This document shows, piece after piece, positions 20,963 through 32,626 of a stretch of 64,000 nucleotides of DNA. Position 1 is the first letter of the stretch, and the number at the start of each line of letters is the position of its first letter. The position numbers were made by a program, and so were the translations under genes. Source of the stretch: Spinellus fusiger (Eukaryota; Mucoromycota; Mucoromycetes; Mucorales; Phycomycetaceae); NCBI GenBank assembly GCA_025094145.1, contig JALLLS010000006.1, forward strand, positions 186,001 through 250,000, given 5' to 3'. The notes below the pieces were generated by a model. That model was not told the DNA's origin. It worked only from the letters and a program-made list of their open reading frames with translations, and searched no databases.

Positions 20963-23900
20963 TTATAGAGAAGACATCTCTGCAACACCAGCTCCCTTGA
21001 TTTGGGGCACACCCACTTTACTCTTTTGATAAGCAAGTACACCTCTTATTTTGATCTAGTAGACAATAAGCACACCTAGAGTAAATGCTTATCCACTTAC
21101 CCTCCCACCCAGCAACCCTACACAGTGACTCTGAGGCCCTGATAATCCCTTGAGTGCCTTTGTTGCTGCCTCTGCTATTGGCTGTAATGCCTGAATCCTG
21201 TTGGCACACAGAGGACAGGCGTACTTGGCCTCTTCATCATCACACAGGCTCTGATATTTGTTAGGCGTCAATGTCTCATCACACTTTGTATGAATCCAGT
21301 GGTCGCATACATCACACGCCACCATCTCCCCGTCTTCCTCCTCATTTCCATCTCCCTCTGTAAAGGTCTTTAAGCATACAGGACAAAACCTATGCTGATC
21401 AAAATGACCATGACATGGACGGCAATACGTGGCCAAGTAAGCAACTTTGGAATAGGTGTCTGTAGGAGGTGCTATGGCATCACTGTAGTGACTAGGATCG
21501 CTGTGTTGATGGTCATTGCAGCTATGACATTCTGCACACAGTTTACAGAGCCATGCACCTAATCAATGGAGATGAGTAAGATATACTATTCCGTCTATCT
21601 GTTTGTCTGTCTGTTTGTTTTTTAGGCTGTTTGTCTGTCCGTTCTTATTACCTTCAGGCACACTGCTTATTTCAGGCACACAACTATGACATAAAGAATA
21701 GAAGAGATGAATGGTGATGGAAGTAGGTGTAGTTCTCTATGCTACTTTACCATCCAGTATGCCATCCCCTATCACAGCCATCACAGATCATTAATGTAGA
21801 TTCATCTCCTACTTGCTGACATACACTACACACTTTGCAGTCAGGACAGGACCATGGATAAGACTCTGCTGTTATTATTTGGCGTGGAGTAGTGAGATGG
21901 ACACAGACAGGGTGGTATTGATGTGTGCATTTGGCACATACAATCATAGTACTAGCATCGCATACTGGCATGTCTTGGGTTGCTAACAAGTCTTTTGAAG
22001 CCTCTGCTGCATGACAATCAAAACACAAAGGCAGATCTATCATGGGAGGGACCTGACAGAGGTAGGTGAGTCTTCTTCCTCCCCTTTTTTCTTTTTGTTT
22101 TTCCTTTCTTTATTATTCTAGAGTGGGATGAATACCTTGGAAGAAACCACTACTTTAATAGCTACTGTATGCTGTGGACATTTTTTACCAGGATAAAGTA
22201 CTGATTGTTGGCAGGGGCCTTTATGAGTTACCTCTCCACACACAGGCATACTTTGTACATGATGCATTGATTTCTAACAATCATAATAATAACCACAATG
22301 GTCTATGAGAGTGTATTACTCTGTGGCACTTACAAAGGAAAGAGAGGACTGTGTGGGTGGTGGTAAGGAGGGCTGTGCGGTTGGTGATGAGGAAGGCTGT
22401 GTGGGTGGTGGTAAGGAGGGCTGTGTGGGTAGTTGTATAGAGTGTGGTGCAGGTAATGGTAAAGAAGACTTTACAGAAGACTGCAAAGAAGACTGTACAG
22501 ATGAGTGGGCATGTGGGTGTGAATAGGAAGACATATAGGCCTGAGGATGATGTTGATAAGATGGATACATCGCTGGAGACATGTGCTGCACATGCTGCAT
22601 AGGTGGCATGTGTTGCATAGGTGCATAGTTATTAGATTCATAACTTATTGGTTGACTCATCGCTCGATACACTTGATTAAGATAGTATTGCTGAGTTACT
22701 GAAGACTGTGCTGCTGCAATCATGGTAGCAGGAGAAACCACCTTTGGTTTTGCACGGCCATACCGTAAGAAATCACTAATGCCATGATAAGTACAGCAAC
22801 AGCAACCCTATTTTTCTTCTTTTTTTTAGTGGAGATCACTTACACTGGGAATTCAGCCTGGTACTGTCCTTCCATAATAGCAATTGGATAACTCATGTCT
22901 TTGCAGTGCTGTGTTGAGTGTGTTCCCATAACAGACTCCATTGTATTGATGATATGGTTGACTTCTGTGCGCTCACTCTCAGACAGTGTGTTGAGTACTG
23001 TATGTCTAATAAGATCCTTGTCTAGTAAATACTGTCCAAAGCCATGCATGGGCTGTGCAGAAGAGACGTTAAAGGCAATAAGATCCACTTCTGTAGCATC
23101 CACAGGCTTCCATGTACATTGACTAGGCTGGTTGGCTTTTGCTATTTGACGAATATCTGTATGAATATCATAAAATATGGGCTTCTCTATACGTCTTTGA
23201 TGCAACTGAGCATTGAATCCTCTAACATCCATAGCAGCATGATGTAGCCATGTCGCACTATTCAAGAGTGCTTTCCCCTTGTAGATATCATCCCCAGAAG
23301 ATAGCTTGGAGAGAAGAGAACGTCTAGCCATGGGTTCGTCTTTCTCCTTTTCTCTCTCTTTCTCTCTCTTGTCCTCGCTCTCCTCCTCTGTGGGCTCCTG
23401 TTCTACTTCCATCTGTGTGTCTGTCTGATAGTGTCTAGCCTTAGATTCAAAGTAGTCATCTTTAAGGCGTCTTCCTCTTTTCACAATCCTAGATCCAAAA
23501 CACTTGAATACAGACCGAGCCGTTACCACAGCCACATCTCTGTTTCTAAACCATGTCACTAACAAACGCTCTTTGACCAAATACTGTTTCTCTTCTTCAC
23601 TAATGCGCACTCGTTCTAAAAGAGGGTTTTTGTGGAAGAATAGATAGCTGTCTCGATAACCAAGGGCCTTTGCTGGATCCATGGCTAGCATTAGCAGCTG
23701 TTCACCACGCAAGGGCAGTGTAAACGTAGACACAGCATATTTGCGCCCTTATAGCCCACAGCCCACAGTCGAAAAGTGAGCCACCCATACCAGATAGAGA
23801 TACAAATGCAAATCTTCCTCACCTTGTAGCAGATACCCGTGCCGATCTACTTTTTTCTCTCCTGCCTTGTCCACTTCACTTGCGCTGCTGTCTGCGTCTG

Positions 23901-24229
23901 ACTCTTCGGGCGTCTCTTCTCTTGGCCGCTTACGGTCTTCATTGGCTCTGGTACGCGTTCTGGACCGTGTGCGCCTTTTCAATTGCATAGACTGACTGCT
24001 TGTATCATTATCACTGGTGTCCATGGTTTCTCTTTCAAATTCATCGCTCTCATGGCCTCGTTCTGGCTGACGTCGCCGTGGTGGACGTCCTCTTCTTTTT
24101 CTAGGTATTGCTGTTTCTAGTGGAATAAGATCAATAATACATGCGTTAGTGGTGTATTATGTCTCCTGTCTAGACCCGTGTCTTGGTGGTTGGGTCAGTG
24201 TTCTTTGATAGATCACCTCGTGGACTCAT
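20963..24229 (-). CDS. Rsc7/Npl6-domain protein fused to three PHD-type fingers (891 aa)
   Basis: Probable subunit of a SWI/SNF-family (RSC/PBAF-like) remodeller. Nine exons: 24217-24229, 23823-24116, 22844-23747, 22334-22775, 22136-22273, 21751-22052, 21652-21683, 21101-21558, 20963-21055. Phases agree at all eight junctions and the total is 892 codons. Residues 1-102 are basic with an AT-hook (PRKRRGRPPRRR). Residues ~104-230 are the CRC_subunit domain of Rsc7/Swp82 (KYAVSTFTLPLRGEQLLML; NPLLERVRISEEEKQYLVKE; FKCFGSRIVKRGRRLKDDYF). Residues ~404-551 are Gln/Pro/Ser-rich. From ~600: a PHD-like finger (CFDC, CAKCTHQYHPVC), a canonical PHD (CSVCQQ, MICDGCDRGWHTGC, WLCKLC), and a third (FCPVC, VACDVCDHWIHTKC, YACPLC). 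The 3' end (QIKGAGVAEMSSL) is in phase. No start codon context or polyA-like break separates the two halves. Two separate genes remain possible but less likely. Confidence 0.83.
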
Positions 24230-24492
24230 CAAGGATAATACTAGAGAGGGAGGAGTCAACCTTCTCTACAACAGCTATGCAGTGGAGTTTTAAAAACATA
24301 TCTTTATTTGGTGGTGGAGAGTGTAAAAGATGAAAAATAATTAAAGAAAAGACACTGATTGGAGGATATAATTATAGAGAGAGATTCCACCAATGAATAA
24401 AAGTGTAGGTAGAGATAGGTCATTCTTTAGCTATTCTCTAGTAACCTTTTTTTGGTGAGTAGGACAGAATGGATCTACAGTTGAGTTGATGC

Positions 24493-24528
24493 TTTTTATT
24501 TTATATTTTATATTTTATATTTTATTTC
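24493..24528. repeat. (TTTTATA)n heptanucleotide repeat
   Basis: About five units of a seven-base repeat shortly upstream of the fumarylacetoacetase start. Similar seven-base arrays occur at 30243 and 45560. Confidence 0.7.
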
Positions 24529-24661
24529 AACTGGCACTCCCTTAGTGTTTGTTACTACACACATTGGCTTCCTATCCTATTTACCACGGTCAGCTGATCC
24601 ATGGGAAAATGGAGTATTTTATCCTTTTTCAGGCTTCTCCTGCCTTTGTATCTTATTATTA

Positions 24662-26552
24662 ATGTCTGCACTCAAGAGTTTTATTCCAGTAGCCAAGGAA
24701 TCCCATTTTCCTATTCAGAATATCCCATTTGGTGTCTTTTCTACATCTCAAAAGGTAATTGAACTGTTCTCTGCAAGACAAGTGGGATGAAGAAGAAATC
24801 TACGCGTTGAGCAGTATTAAGCAACAGTTGCTTATGTCTATGGATGTTTAGACATCTCCTCGTGTGGGTGTGGCCATTGGAGACCAGATTCTTGACTTGT
24901 ATGAAATTGCCTCTGCTGGACTACTGAGCTCTGTTCAAGGACTGGGGGATGCAAAGGCTGTATTTGGACAAGTAAGTTGTTAGAACTTGAGAATCAACGC
25001 CACAAGAAAAGATCCCTTATACTATGGATTAGTCCAGCCTAAACACCTTCATGTCGTTGGGTCGTCCAGTATGGCGGGCCACTCGTTCTGCTCTTCAATC
25101 TTTGTTAGCAGAGAACAGTACATTGGAGGAGAATCAGGAGCTTCGTAAGCATGCTCTCGTGCCCCAAGCTACTGCTCAACTGCATTTACCCGCTACGATT
25201 GGGTAATAAATTTATAAAATTAAAACAGAAGGATTACGATATACAAGCATAAGCGACTGATAGGAGTGATTAGGGATTACACCGACTTTTATTCCTCACG
25301 TGAACATGCTACCAATGTTGGTATTATGTTCAGAGGCAAGGACAATGCTCTCCAGCCCAACTGGTAAGAACACTTTATCGTCTAGAAAAAGAGAAAGAAA
25401 AGAAGTGGGTATGAATGGACTCTTTTGTAGGTTACATCTTCCTGTGGGATATCATGGCCGCTCTTCTTCTGTAGTTGTATCTGGTACAGATATCCACCGT
25501 CCTTCTGGTCAGCGTCTTTTATCCAAAGACAACCCTAACCCTGTATATGGTGCCTCTCTTAAACTGGACATTGAATTGGAAGTGGTGAGTATAAATAATA
25601 ATAATAATAATAGTAGTAGTAGTAGTAAAAAAAGACTGCTTAGAATAAGATGAATAAGCATGTCTGACTCTCTTGTTTAGGGATGGTTTGTTGGTACTGG
25701 AAATAAACCTGGTAGTGCTATTGATATTAAAGATGCTAAAGAACATATCTTTGGCATGGTCATTGTGAATGACTGGAGTGGTAAGTGAATAGGCGTGATA
25801 CTAGGCTAATAGGATCTCCTTTACAGCAAGAGATATCCAGGCTTGGGAGTATGTTCCCTTGGGTAAGTAAGGGTGTATTTCAGTGTGTCGTGTATTGATT
25901 TGGTTATATGCGGGGAATAGGTCCTTTCCTTGGTAAGAACTTTGGTACTACAATATCACCTTGGATTGTTACTCTGGATGCCTTGGAGGAGTTTGTTGTG
26001 CAAGGTCCTATTCAATTACCAGAACCCTTAGACTATCTTAAGGAATCAGTACCAAGTGCTTATAATATTGACCTGAGGGTGGATATTAAGCGTAAGTAGA
26101 CTCCCTTTATGATGTACATTTGCATTGACATATGCATCTTCTATATTCACAGCTGCCGAATCCACCCACTTCCAGACAATATCAAAGTCCAATATGAAGT
26201 ACATGTACTGGTCTATTACACAGCAATTGGCACACCATACAGTAGGCGGATGTAATATGAGACCTGGTGATATGTGTGCTACTGGCACTCTATCTGGACC
26301 CGTAAGTCATGCCTTTTTTCTATACCCATGGCTTATAATGTTTAGGAAAAGGACTCGTATGGATCTCTTCTTGAGCTTAATTGGAGCGGAGCCAACAAGA
26401 TCATGCTTGCAGAGGGTGTTGAACGTCTTTTTCTCCAGGATGGTGATCAAGTCAACTTGGTTGGTTATGCAGACAGCCCTTCTGGCTATAGAATTGGTTT
26501 TGGTGACTGCATTGGAAAGATTCTCCCCAGTTCTTCCAGTAAACACACTTAG
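24662..26552 (+). CDS. FAH: fumarylacetoacetase
   Basis: Last enzyme of tyrosine/phenylalanine degradation, hydrolysing 4-fumarylacetoacetate to fumarate and acetoacetate in the cytosol. Start at 24662: [20 protein letters not shown] matches the family opening. Later exons give [130 protein letters not shown] and [18 protein letters not shown], ending [20 protein letters not shown] at TAG 26550-26552. Metal-ligand regions (DYTDF, the ELE motif, NDWS) are intact. Around eight short introns. No peroxisomal signal. The upstream in-frame ATG at 24545 gives an unrelated leader and was not chosen. Confidence 0.94.
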
Positions 26553-26767
26553 TATAGAAGAACAGCCAATCTATGCCTATTCTATACAGTCATATGTATG
26601 ACTTAGGTAAAAGAAATAAAGAATCTATTTTATTATATCTATTCAATGACAGCATTCCCATGTCATATTAAACCATAAGAAAACAAAGTCAGTGCCAAAC
26701 AAAAGGCATGTATCAGAAAATAATAAGAAATAAAAAATAAACTAGCATTAAAAAAAACAATCTTTTC

Positions 26768-29715
26768 ATGTCTTTCGTAAACAACTCCAACAGAGAAGAA
26801 GAATACTCTTCCAATGACAGATCCTATGGATTCCAGCTTGAGTCTGAAATAAAAGCCCAAGATGAGCCCACAGAATCCCACCAAGGAATGCGTTATATTG
26901 CTGATACACGCAGACAAAGTATTAAACCAACTTGCTGTGATTCTGTCGACATAAGAAGCAGTATTCGTAAGAATGGATATCTTCCTATTGAGAACTATGG
27001 TATCATTGGCAATCTACGTACAGTTGCCTTGTGTGGTACTGATGGCTCTATCGACTTTTACTGTTACCCTAAGTTTGACAGTCCATCGATCTTCTGCCGC
27101 CTTCTCGACAAGAATAAAGGAGGACATTTCATTATTGAACCCACTTCTTACAATAGCCATCGACAGCAATACTTGCCATCTAGCAATATTCTTGTGACTC
27201 GATTCTTATCCGATGAAGGAGTTACTCAAATCACAGACTACATGCACATACCAACACAGCAACAACGACAGGTCACAAAACCCCTTCTGCCGTGGATCAT
27301 TCGAACTGTAAGAGTGATTCGTGGTAGTGTTGATTTCAATATGGAGTGCTGTCCTGCATTCAATTATGCTTTGGATTCACATACAACTAAGATATTACCA
27401 GAGTCACTGAGCGAAAATCAACAAGAACGCAGAGAACACTTGAAGATGTATCCTGAAGAAGACACTCCCTATGTTCCTGGTCACAAAAAGGCTGTGTTCA
27501 AATCAAAGTCATTGTCAATGGATTTACGCTACATTCTAAAATATGGAGAATTTGATTGTCCACTCATTGAAATCAGCATTGATAAGGATTATGAAAAAGT
27601 TGGATTAAAAGGACCAGGCATTCGAGGAAGATTCAGACTCAAGGAATCTCAGGAAGTAAGCTTTATCTTTCGACAGGAGCCAGAGTCTTACATGCAAGAC
27701 ACCTCCGCCAAACATTGGAAGAATCTGGCTGTCCATGATCCACCTCTTAGTATTAGTTTAATGGAAGCACTCTTTCGACAGACAGCTTTGTTTTGGCAGA
27801 ATTGGACGGAGGCATGCACATACAAGGGGCGATGGCGTGAAGCAGTCATTCGTAGTGCACTGACACTGAAACTTTTGACCTATGAACCGGTAAGAATTTC
27901 ATTGTTATTAGTTTATTTCTTTATTTCTTTATTGGTCTACGGTGCTTATCCCTTTATTTTGATTCAAGACAGGTGCAGTGGTTGCCTCACCTACATTTGG
28001 TATTCCTGAATGTAATGCTTATAGAAAGAGAGAGAGAGAGTGTGTGTGTGTGTATGTGTGTGTCCACTATAGAACAAAACACAATGGAATGGAATGAATT
28101 AGAGTAGTGGGAAATATGACGGGTGCCTTTCAAGGGGGAAATAGAAGGGGGAAATCGGTTGACATTTCCCATCCTGCAGAAATGCACTGACAGTATTTTA
28201 AATTGATTCATTTAGCTATTGGTGGTACACGCAATTGGGACTATCGCTATGTCTGGGTGCGTGATGCCTCTTTTACCGTGTATGCGTTCATGAGAATTGG
28301 GTTTACAAAAGAGGCAGAAAAATATATGCAATTTATAGAAAGCCGCTGTAATGATTTGGTAAGTAGATTGTAACCACAATGCATTTGTGTTTCTTTTTTT
28401 TTCTCTTTTAAAAATTATCAATGGCTCATAAACTAACACTTATTAGAATGAAGATGGCTCATTAAATATCATGTACAGTATTGATGGTGTAAAAGAGCTA
28501 AATGAATACGAACTGGATCATTTGGAGGGCTATCGATGTTCTTCTCCTGTGCGTATTGGTAACGGTGCCTATAACCATCTTCAATTGGACATCTATGGAG
28601 AGCTTCTTGACAGTGTTTATTTCTATAACAAACATGGAACACCTATTTCTTATGATATGTGGTGTTCTGTGCGTAAACTCGTCAACTATGTATGTGACCA
28701 TTACCATGAACCCGATATGTCAATATGGGAAGTGCGTGGGACAAAACGGCAATTTACTTATTCACTTATTATGTGTTGGGTTGCTGTGGATAGAGGTAAG
28801 ACTATGTGTTCATCCTTTGTAATTACATTTACATTTACAGTTGAATATATGTATATGTATATGTATATGTATTTATAAATACATGTACATGTACACACAC
28901 ATAAACATATCTTTTATATATACACATTTATACATATATGTATAGACCTCTATTAACACTTCTTGTTTTTCTTTTTTAGGTCTAAGGTTAGCAGAAAAAC
29001 GCGTGTTTCCATGCCAAGACAGAAACCGGTGGATGGAGACACGCGATACCATCTATGAGTTAATTCAAACAAAGTGCTATAACAAAGAATCCAAATTCTT
29101 CACACAATGCATTGAGCACCCAAACGCATTGGATGCCAGCACACTGATCATGTCTCTTGTCTTTTTTATATCTCCTACGGATCCACGGCTCATCTCTACC
29201 ATTGAAAGAATGCTCTTGCCTCCAGAAAAGGGTAATACATGTCTTGATTGTCTTTATAAATCTATACTAACTCTATCTTTAGGTGGTCTGGTAGTCAATG
29301 ATCTTGTCTTTAGATACAACTACTTAACAACAGATGATGGTGTTGGAGGATTAGAAGGGGCATTCTCCATGTGCACATTCTGGCTTGTAGAAGCATTAGC
29401 AAGAGCAGGAAAATATGACAAGAAGTTATTGAGAAGAGCAGTCGTGATGTTTGAAAAGATGCTTTCATACTCAAACCATGTCGGTTTATTCTCGGAAGAA
29501 GTAGCTCGGTCAGGAGAGCTTCTTGGAAATTTCCCTCAAGCATTTACTCATATATCGTTTGTAAGTGGTAAGTTGAACTGTCTTAGGGGGTGGCTTTCCA
29601 TCTCTTTTGGAGACTGGATTTTATCTCTCTGTGATTTTTACTGCTATTATTCTTTTTGCTAATCTGTCTGTTGTTAGCTGCTTATAACCTTGACCGTGTT
29701 TTATCAGGTTTATAA
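26768..29715 (+). CDS. GH15-family glucoamylase/trehalase-like enzyme
   Basis: Glycoside hydrolase family 15 enzyme of the long type with an N-terminal beta-sandwich domain, as in bacterial and archaeal glucoamylases and trehalases; related proteins occur in fungi. It lacks a signal peptide ([20 protein letters not shown]), so it is probably cytosolic, unlike secreted fungal glucoamylases. N-terminal domain: [41 protein letters not shown]. Catalytic barrel: [68 protein letters not shown], then DMSIWEVRG (probable acid Glu), [28 protein letters not shown] (probable base Glu), and [20 protein letters not shown]. Five or more introns; stop at 29713-29715. Substrate (glucan, trehalose or other) cannot be decided from sequence. 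Confidence 0.85.
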
Positions 29716-30153
29716 GCACATTATGCCTTTCAATCTACGCCTCCATGCAGAAATGGTTGTAACAGCAAGATATTTTAATGAAGAGAAATTGTTATATAGC
29801 ATTGGATCTATTGCTAATACTAGTCTTTTAACAATATTACCACTACTAATAATAATAATAATATCATTATCAATATCAATTTTATTTATAAAGTGGAGCC
29901 CTTCTCTTCCCCTAAAATATCCCCCACCCCTTTCTCTCTTTCTTTTTCTCTTTCTCTATTCTACACACTTGTTTTTGATCGCTCTCATTCTCCCTCACTT
30001 TCTATCACTGACTCCGCACTCCTAAGCCATTCAGCTATTCCTATCACCATTCTTGGTCTCCTACAAGAATTCCCTATATTTTCCAATTGTGCTTCTTTTT
30101 TTTACTAGTGGACCCTCTTTCTCTTCATCTCACTTTCTTCTACTTTCTTCATC

Positions 30154-30353
30154 ATGAAAAGTATCCGTCTCTCACTTAAAAACCAACAATTTGATGATCA
30201 GTACACCTTTGAACTCCATGGATATGTATGTTCAATGCCATCTTCTATCTTTTATCTTTTATCTTTTATCTTTTATCTTTTATCTTTTATCTTTTATCTT
30301 TTATCTTTTATCTTTTATCTTTTATCTTTTATCTTTTATATTTATATTTATAT

Positions 30354-30387
<34 letters not shown>

Positions 30388-31083
30388 CCTAATGGCAATT
30401 GTTCTAATCTATTCATTTATTATCTATTTATCAGTTATCAGCCCAACAATTCAGTTCTACTCTCGGACACTTTAATCAGATAGCTCGCAAAAATCCACCA
30501 CCTGGCAACAAGGCAACCTGGCTAGGCTATCTCTTGATTGTATGGCTACTCATCGGTGCGTCAGCCGTTTATGTCTGGCAGCAAATCCAACAATCATTGA
30601 TACTGATGATTGTACCTCTTCTTATTGCTCTGACAGCACTGATGTTCTTTTGGCGTTATCGTCTCAGAAGACTACAGGTAGATAATTACATTCCCAGTGC
30701 TGTACTATGACAGCTGATCTTTATGCATACTAAATCACCTTTTCTAGTTTGAAAATACCATTCTAGAAATCTGCAGCCGAATCAATGCTACCGAGAATAT
30801 TCGCGGCATCAATTATCGGTTCAGTAAAAATGGATCTGACCTACTTTCTACAACACCCACCTCTTTACTATGCCTTAAAGCAGTCTATGTAAGCAAATAC
30901 AATGTGTACATACCACTTATAGAATAGGCTATTGTCATTGAGTTTGATGATAGATACAGGGCATTGTCTAGCCAACAATTCAATAGTCCACCTGAAGACA
31001 CGTTTTACCCTTACGTTAACTCACCTGCCCCTGTTCACGTTTATACCGAAAAGAATCCATCCATGTTTTACGAGTATTCATGA
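30154..31083 (+). CDS. unrecognised protein with two membrane segments
   Basis: I do not recognise the family. Four exons join in phase 0. Exon 1 is 30154-30225 (MKSIRLSLKNQQFDDQYTFE, ending HGY). After a repeat-filled intron, exon 2 reads LSAQQFSSTLGHFNQIARKN. It carries two hydrophobic helices, WLGYLLIVWLLIGASAVYVW and LILMIVPLLIALTALMFFW, followed by positive RYRLRRLQ. Exon 3 has LEICSRINATENIRGINYRF, and exon 4 reads AIVIEFDDRYRALSSQQF to a stop at 31081-31083. Total about 200 aa. The layout (short cytosolic N-terminus, helical hairpin, cytosolic C-terminus) suggests an ER or endomembrane protein. The two membrane helices and consistent phases make it a likely real gene. Confidence 0.7.
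30243..30386. repeat. (TTTTATC)n heptanucleotide array followed by (TTA)n
   Basis: About 13-14 near-perfect seven-base units from about 30245 to 30340, then about ten TTA units. It fills most of intron 1 of the two-helix membrane protein gene. Confidence 0.9.
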
Positions 31084-31550
31084 TTCTTCAATAAGTGATA
31101 AGAAGAGAAATCCAATCAATGGCCGAGGCTTTTATTTTACATAAGGTTTCTACTGGAACTGTTTATATATTTACATACACTTTCAACCTATACATACCTG
31201 CACACCCATCTACATTCATAATCAAGGCCATCTCTGTTTTTCTGTGATATTTTTACTTTTTTTCTGTTACCATTCACTGTTAAAATTGGGAAGAAAGCGT
31301 CTATAATAAAGTTCAAGACAAAGCTGAATTGAGTTCAATTCAGTTCAACGGCACTAGTTTAAAAAGACGATAGTTAAAATAGTAGGAATTAGCGGAAGAT
31401 GAGTAGATCCATCCACTCTCCATACTACCCGTGTAACCTCATAGGCAGACATGCGTGCTATTTCTACAGATAGAAGAGCCAATAAAAACACAAATAGATA
31501 ATGAAGTCTCCTCTTTCTTTTTTTTCTTTTCTTTTTTGACCTTGTAACTT

Positions 31551-32626
31551 ATGCTAGTATTCAAGGGTGAATGGATTATTTACTATTGGGTAAATAGTGT
31601 ACTTTTGTATCATCTTGCTACTGCTGTACATGCACCCATTCAAATTTCATTTCCCGAATCATGCCAAGATGTCTTCAGTTGTTCTTCTGAAGCATTGAGT
31701 TCTAATGATAGCTGTTGTGTCGAGAATAGATCTGGAGTGATACTGCTTTCGTAAGTGAGTTAGTCTTCATCGCCTTTTAAAGAAGTATCTATGGATTACT
31801 TTATTTATTCAATAGCTATTTTTGGGATATTCATGCTGGTGTAAGTATCTATTGAACTTTGTTTTCTATTGGTTTTCTGCATTTACCTACAATATCTATT
31901 TCTCAATGTATAGTATCCTGACCAATGGACTATTCACGGTCTTTGGATCAATGACTGTGCTAATGGAACATGGGTAACTAGAGTACATATCAGTTCAGAC
32001 TTACAGTTTTCTATGGAAGCCTCAATTCTGTGATGACACGCGTGCCTATACAAATATCACCTCCATTCTTCAATCACAGGGTAAATACAAATTAATACAC
32101 CTTATGAACAGTGTATGGCCTAGCAGTGAGGGCACAGTGGATTCATTCTGGCAATACGAATGGCACAAGCATGGAACCTGTATGACTACCTTGGAACCAG
32201 AATGCTATGACAGTGCAACACCGTACCAAGGCTTGGTGGATTATTTTACCACTGCAGTTGAGATGCATAAACAGTATCCAATCTACAAGGCATTGTCTCG
32301 CCATGGCATTGTTCCTGGTTATAGCTATCCGACAGCAGCAGTCATCTTGTCAATTCAAAGAGAACTTCATGCTCTGCCTATCTTGCACTGTGATGATAAC
32401 GGTACACTTGTAGAAACATGGCTTTACTTTCATGTCAAGGTAAATTACACCCCCCTATCCTGTATAGAAAACTCAATTATCTATATTGATCACTTATTTA
32501 ATTATTACTCCATTATTACTTCATTACTTTAAGGGTCCAATACGGCATTCACAGTTTTATCCAATGTTGCCTGATAATGTTGGGACATGCAAAGAGACAG
32601 TCTATTATCCTATAAAATATCAATAA
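31551..32626 (+). CDS. RNT2: ribonuclease T2
   Basis: Secreted or vacuolar acid endoribonuclease of the T2 family. Starts MLVFKGEWIIYYWVNSVLLY, a likely signal peptide ending near AVHA. Cysteine-rich SCQDVFSCSSEALSSNDSCC follows. Both catalytic blocks are intact: CAS1 WTIHGLWINDC and CAS2 FWQYEWHKHGTCM. Splicing YFWDIHAG/YPDQW and NGTW/TYSFLWKPQFCDD restores the family sequence; the latter uses the acceptor GTTCAG. The reading frame then continues without an intron through LQSQGKYKLIHLMNSVWPSS. The last exon begins GPIRHSQFYPMLPDN and ends at TAA 32624-32626. Length about 270 aa, with several N-glycosylation sites (NGT, NIT). Confidence 0.92.

Noticed and set aside
22305..22526. Plus-strand Gly/Cys-rich ORF resembling a cysteine-rich secreted peptide
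   Set aside because: It is antisense to the Gln/Pro/Ser-rich part of the Rsc7-PHD gene, which is supported by phase-matched exons.
29690..30025. Plus-strand 111-codon ORF after the GH15 gene
   Set aside because: Starts inside the last GH15 exon in another frame and becomes poly-Ile/Leu from simple sequence.
30241..30340. Telomere-like internal repeat
   Set aside because: The unit is TTTTATC, not a TTAGGG variant, and it lies in an intron.
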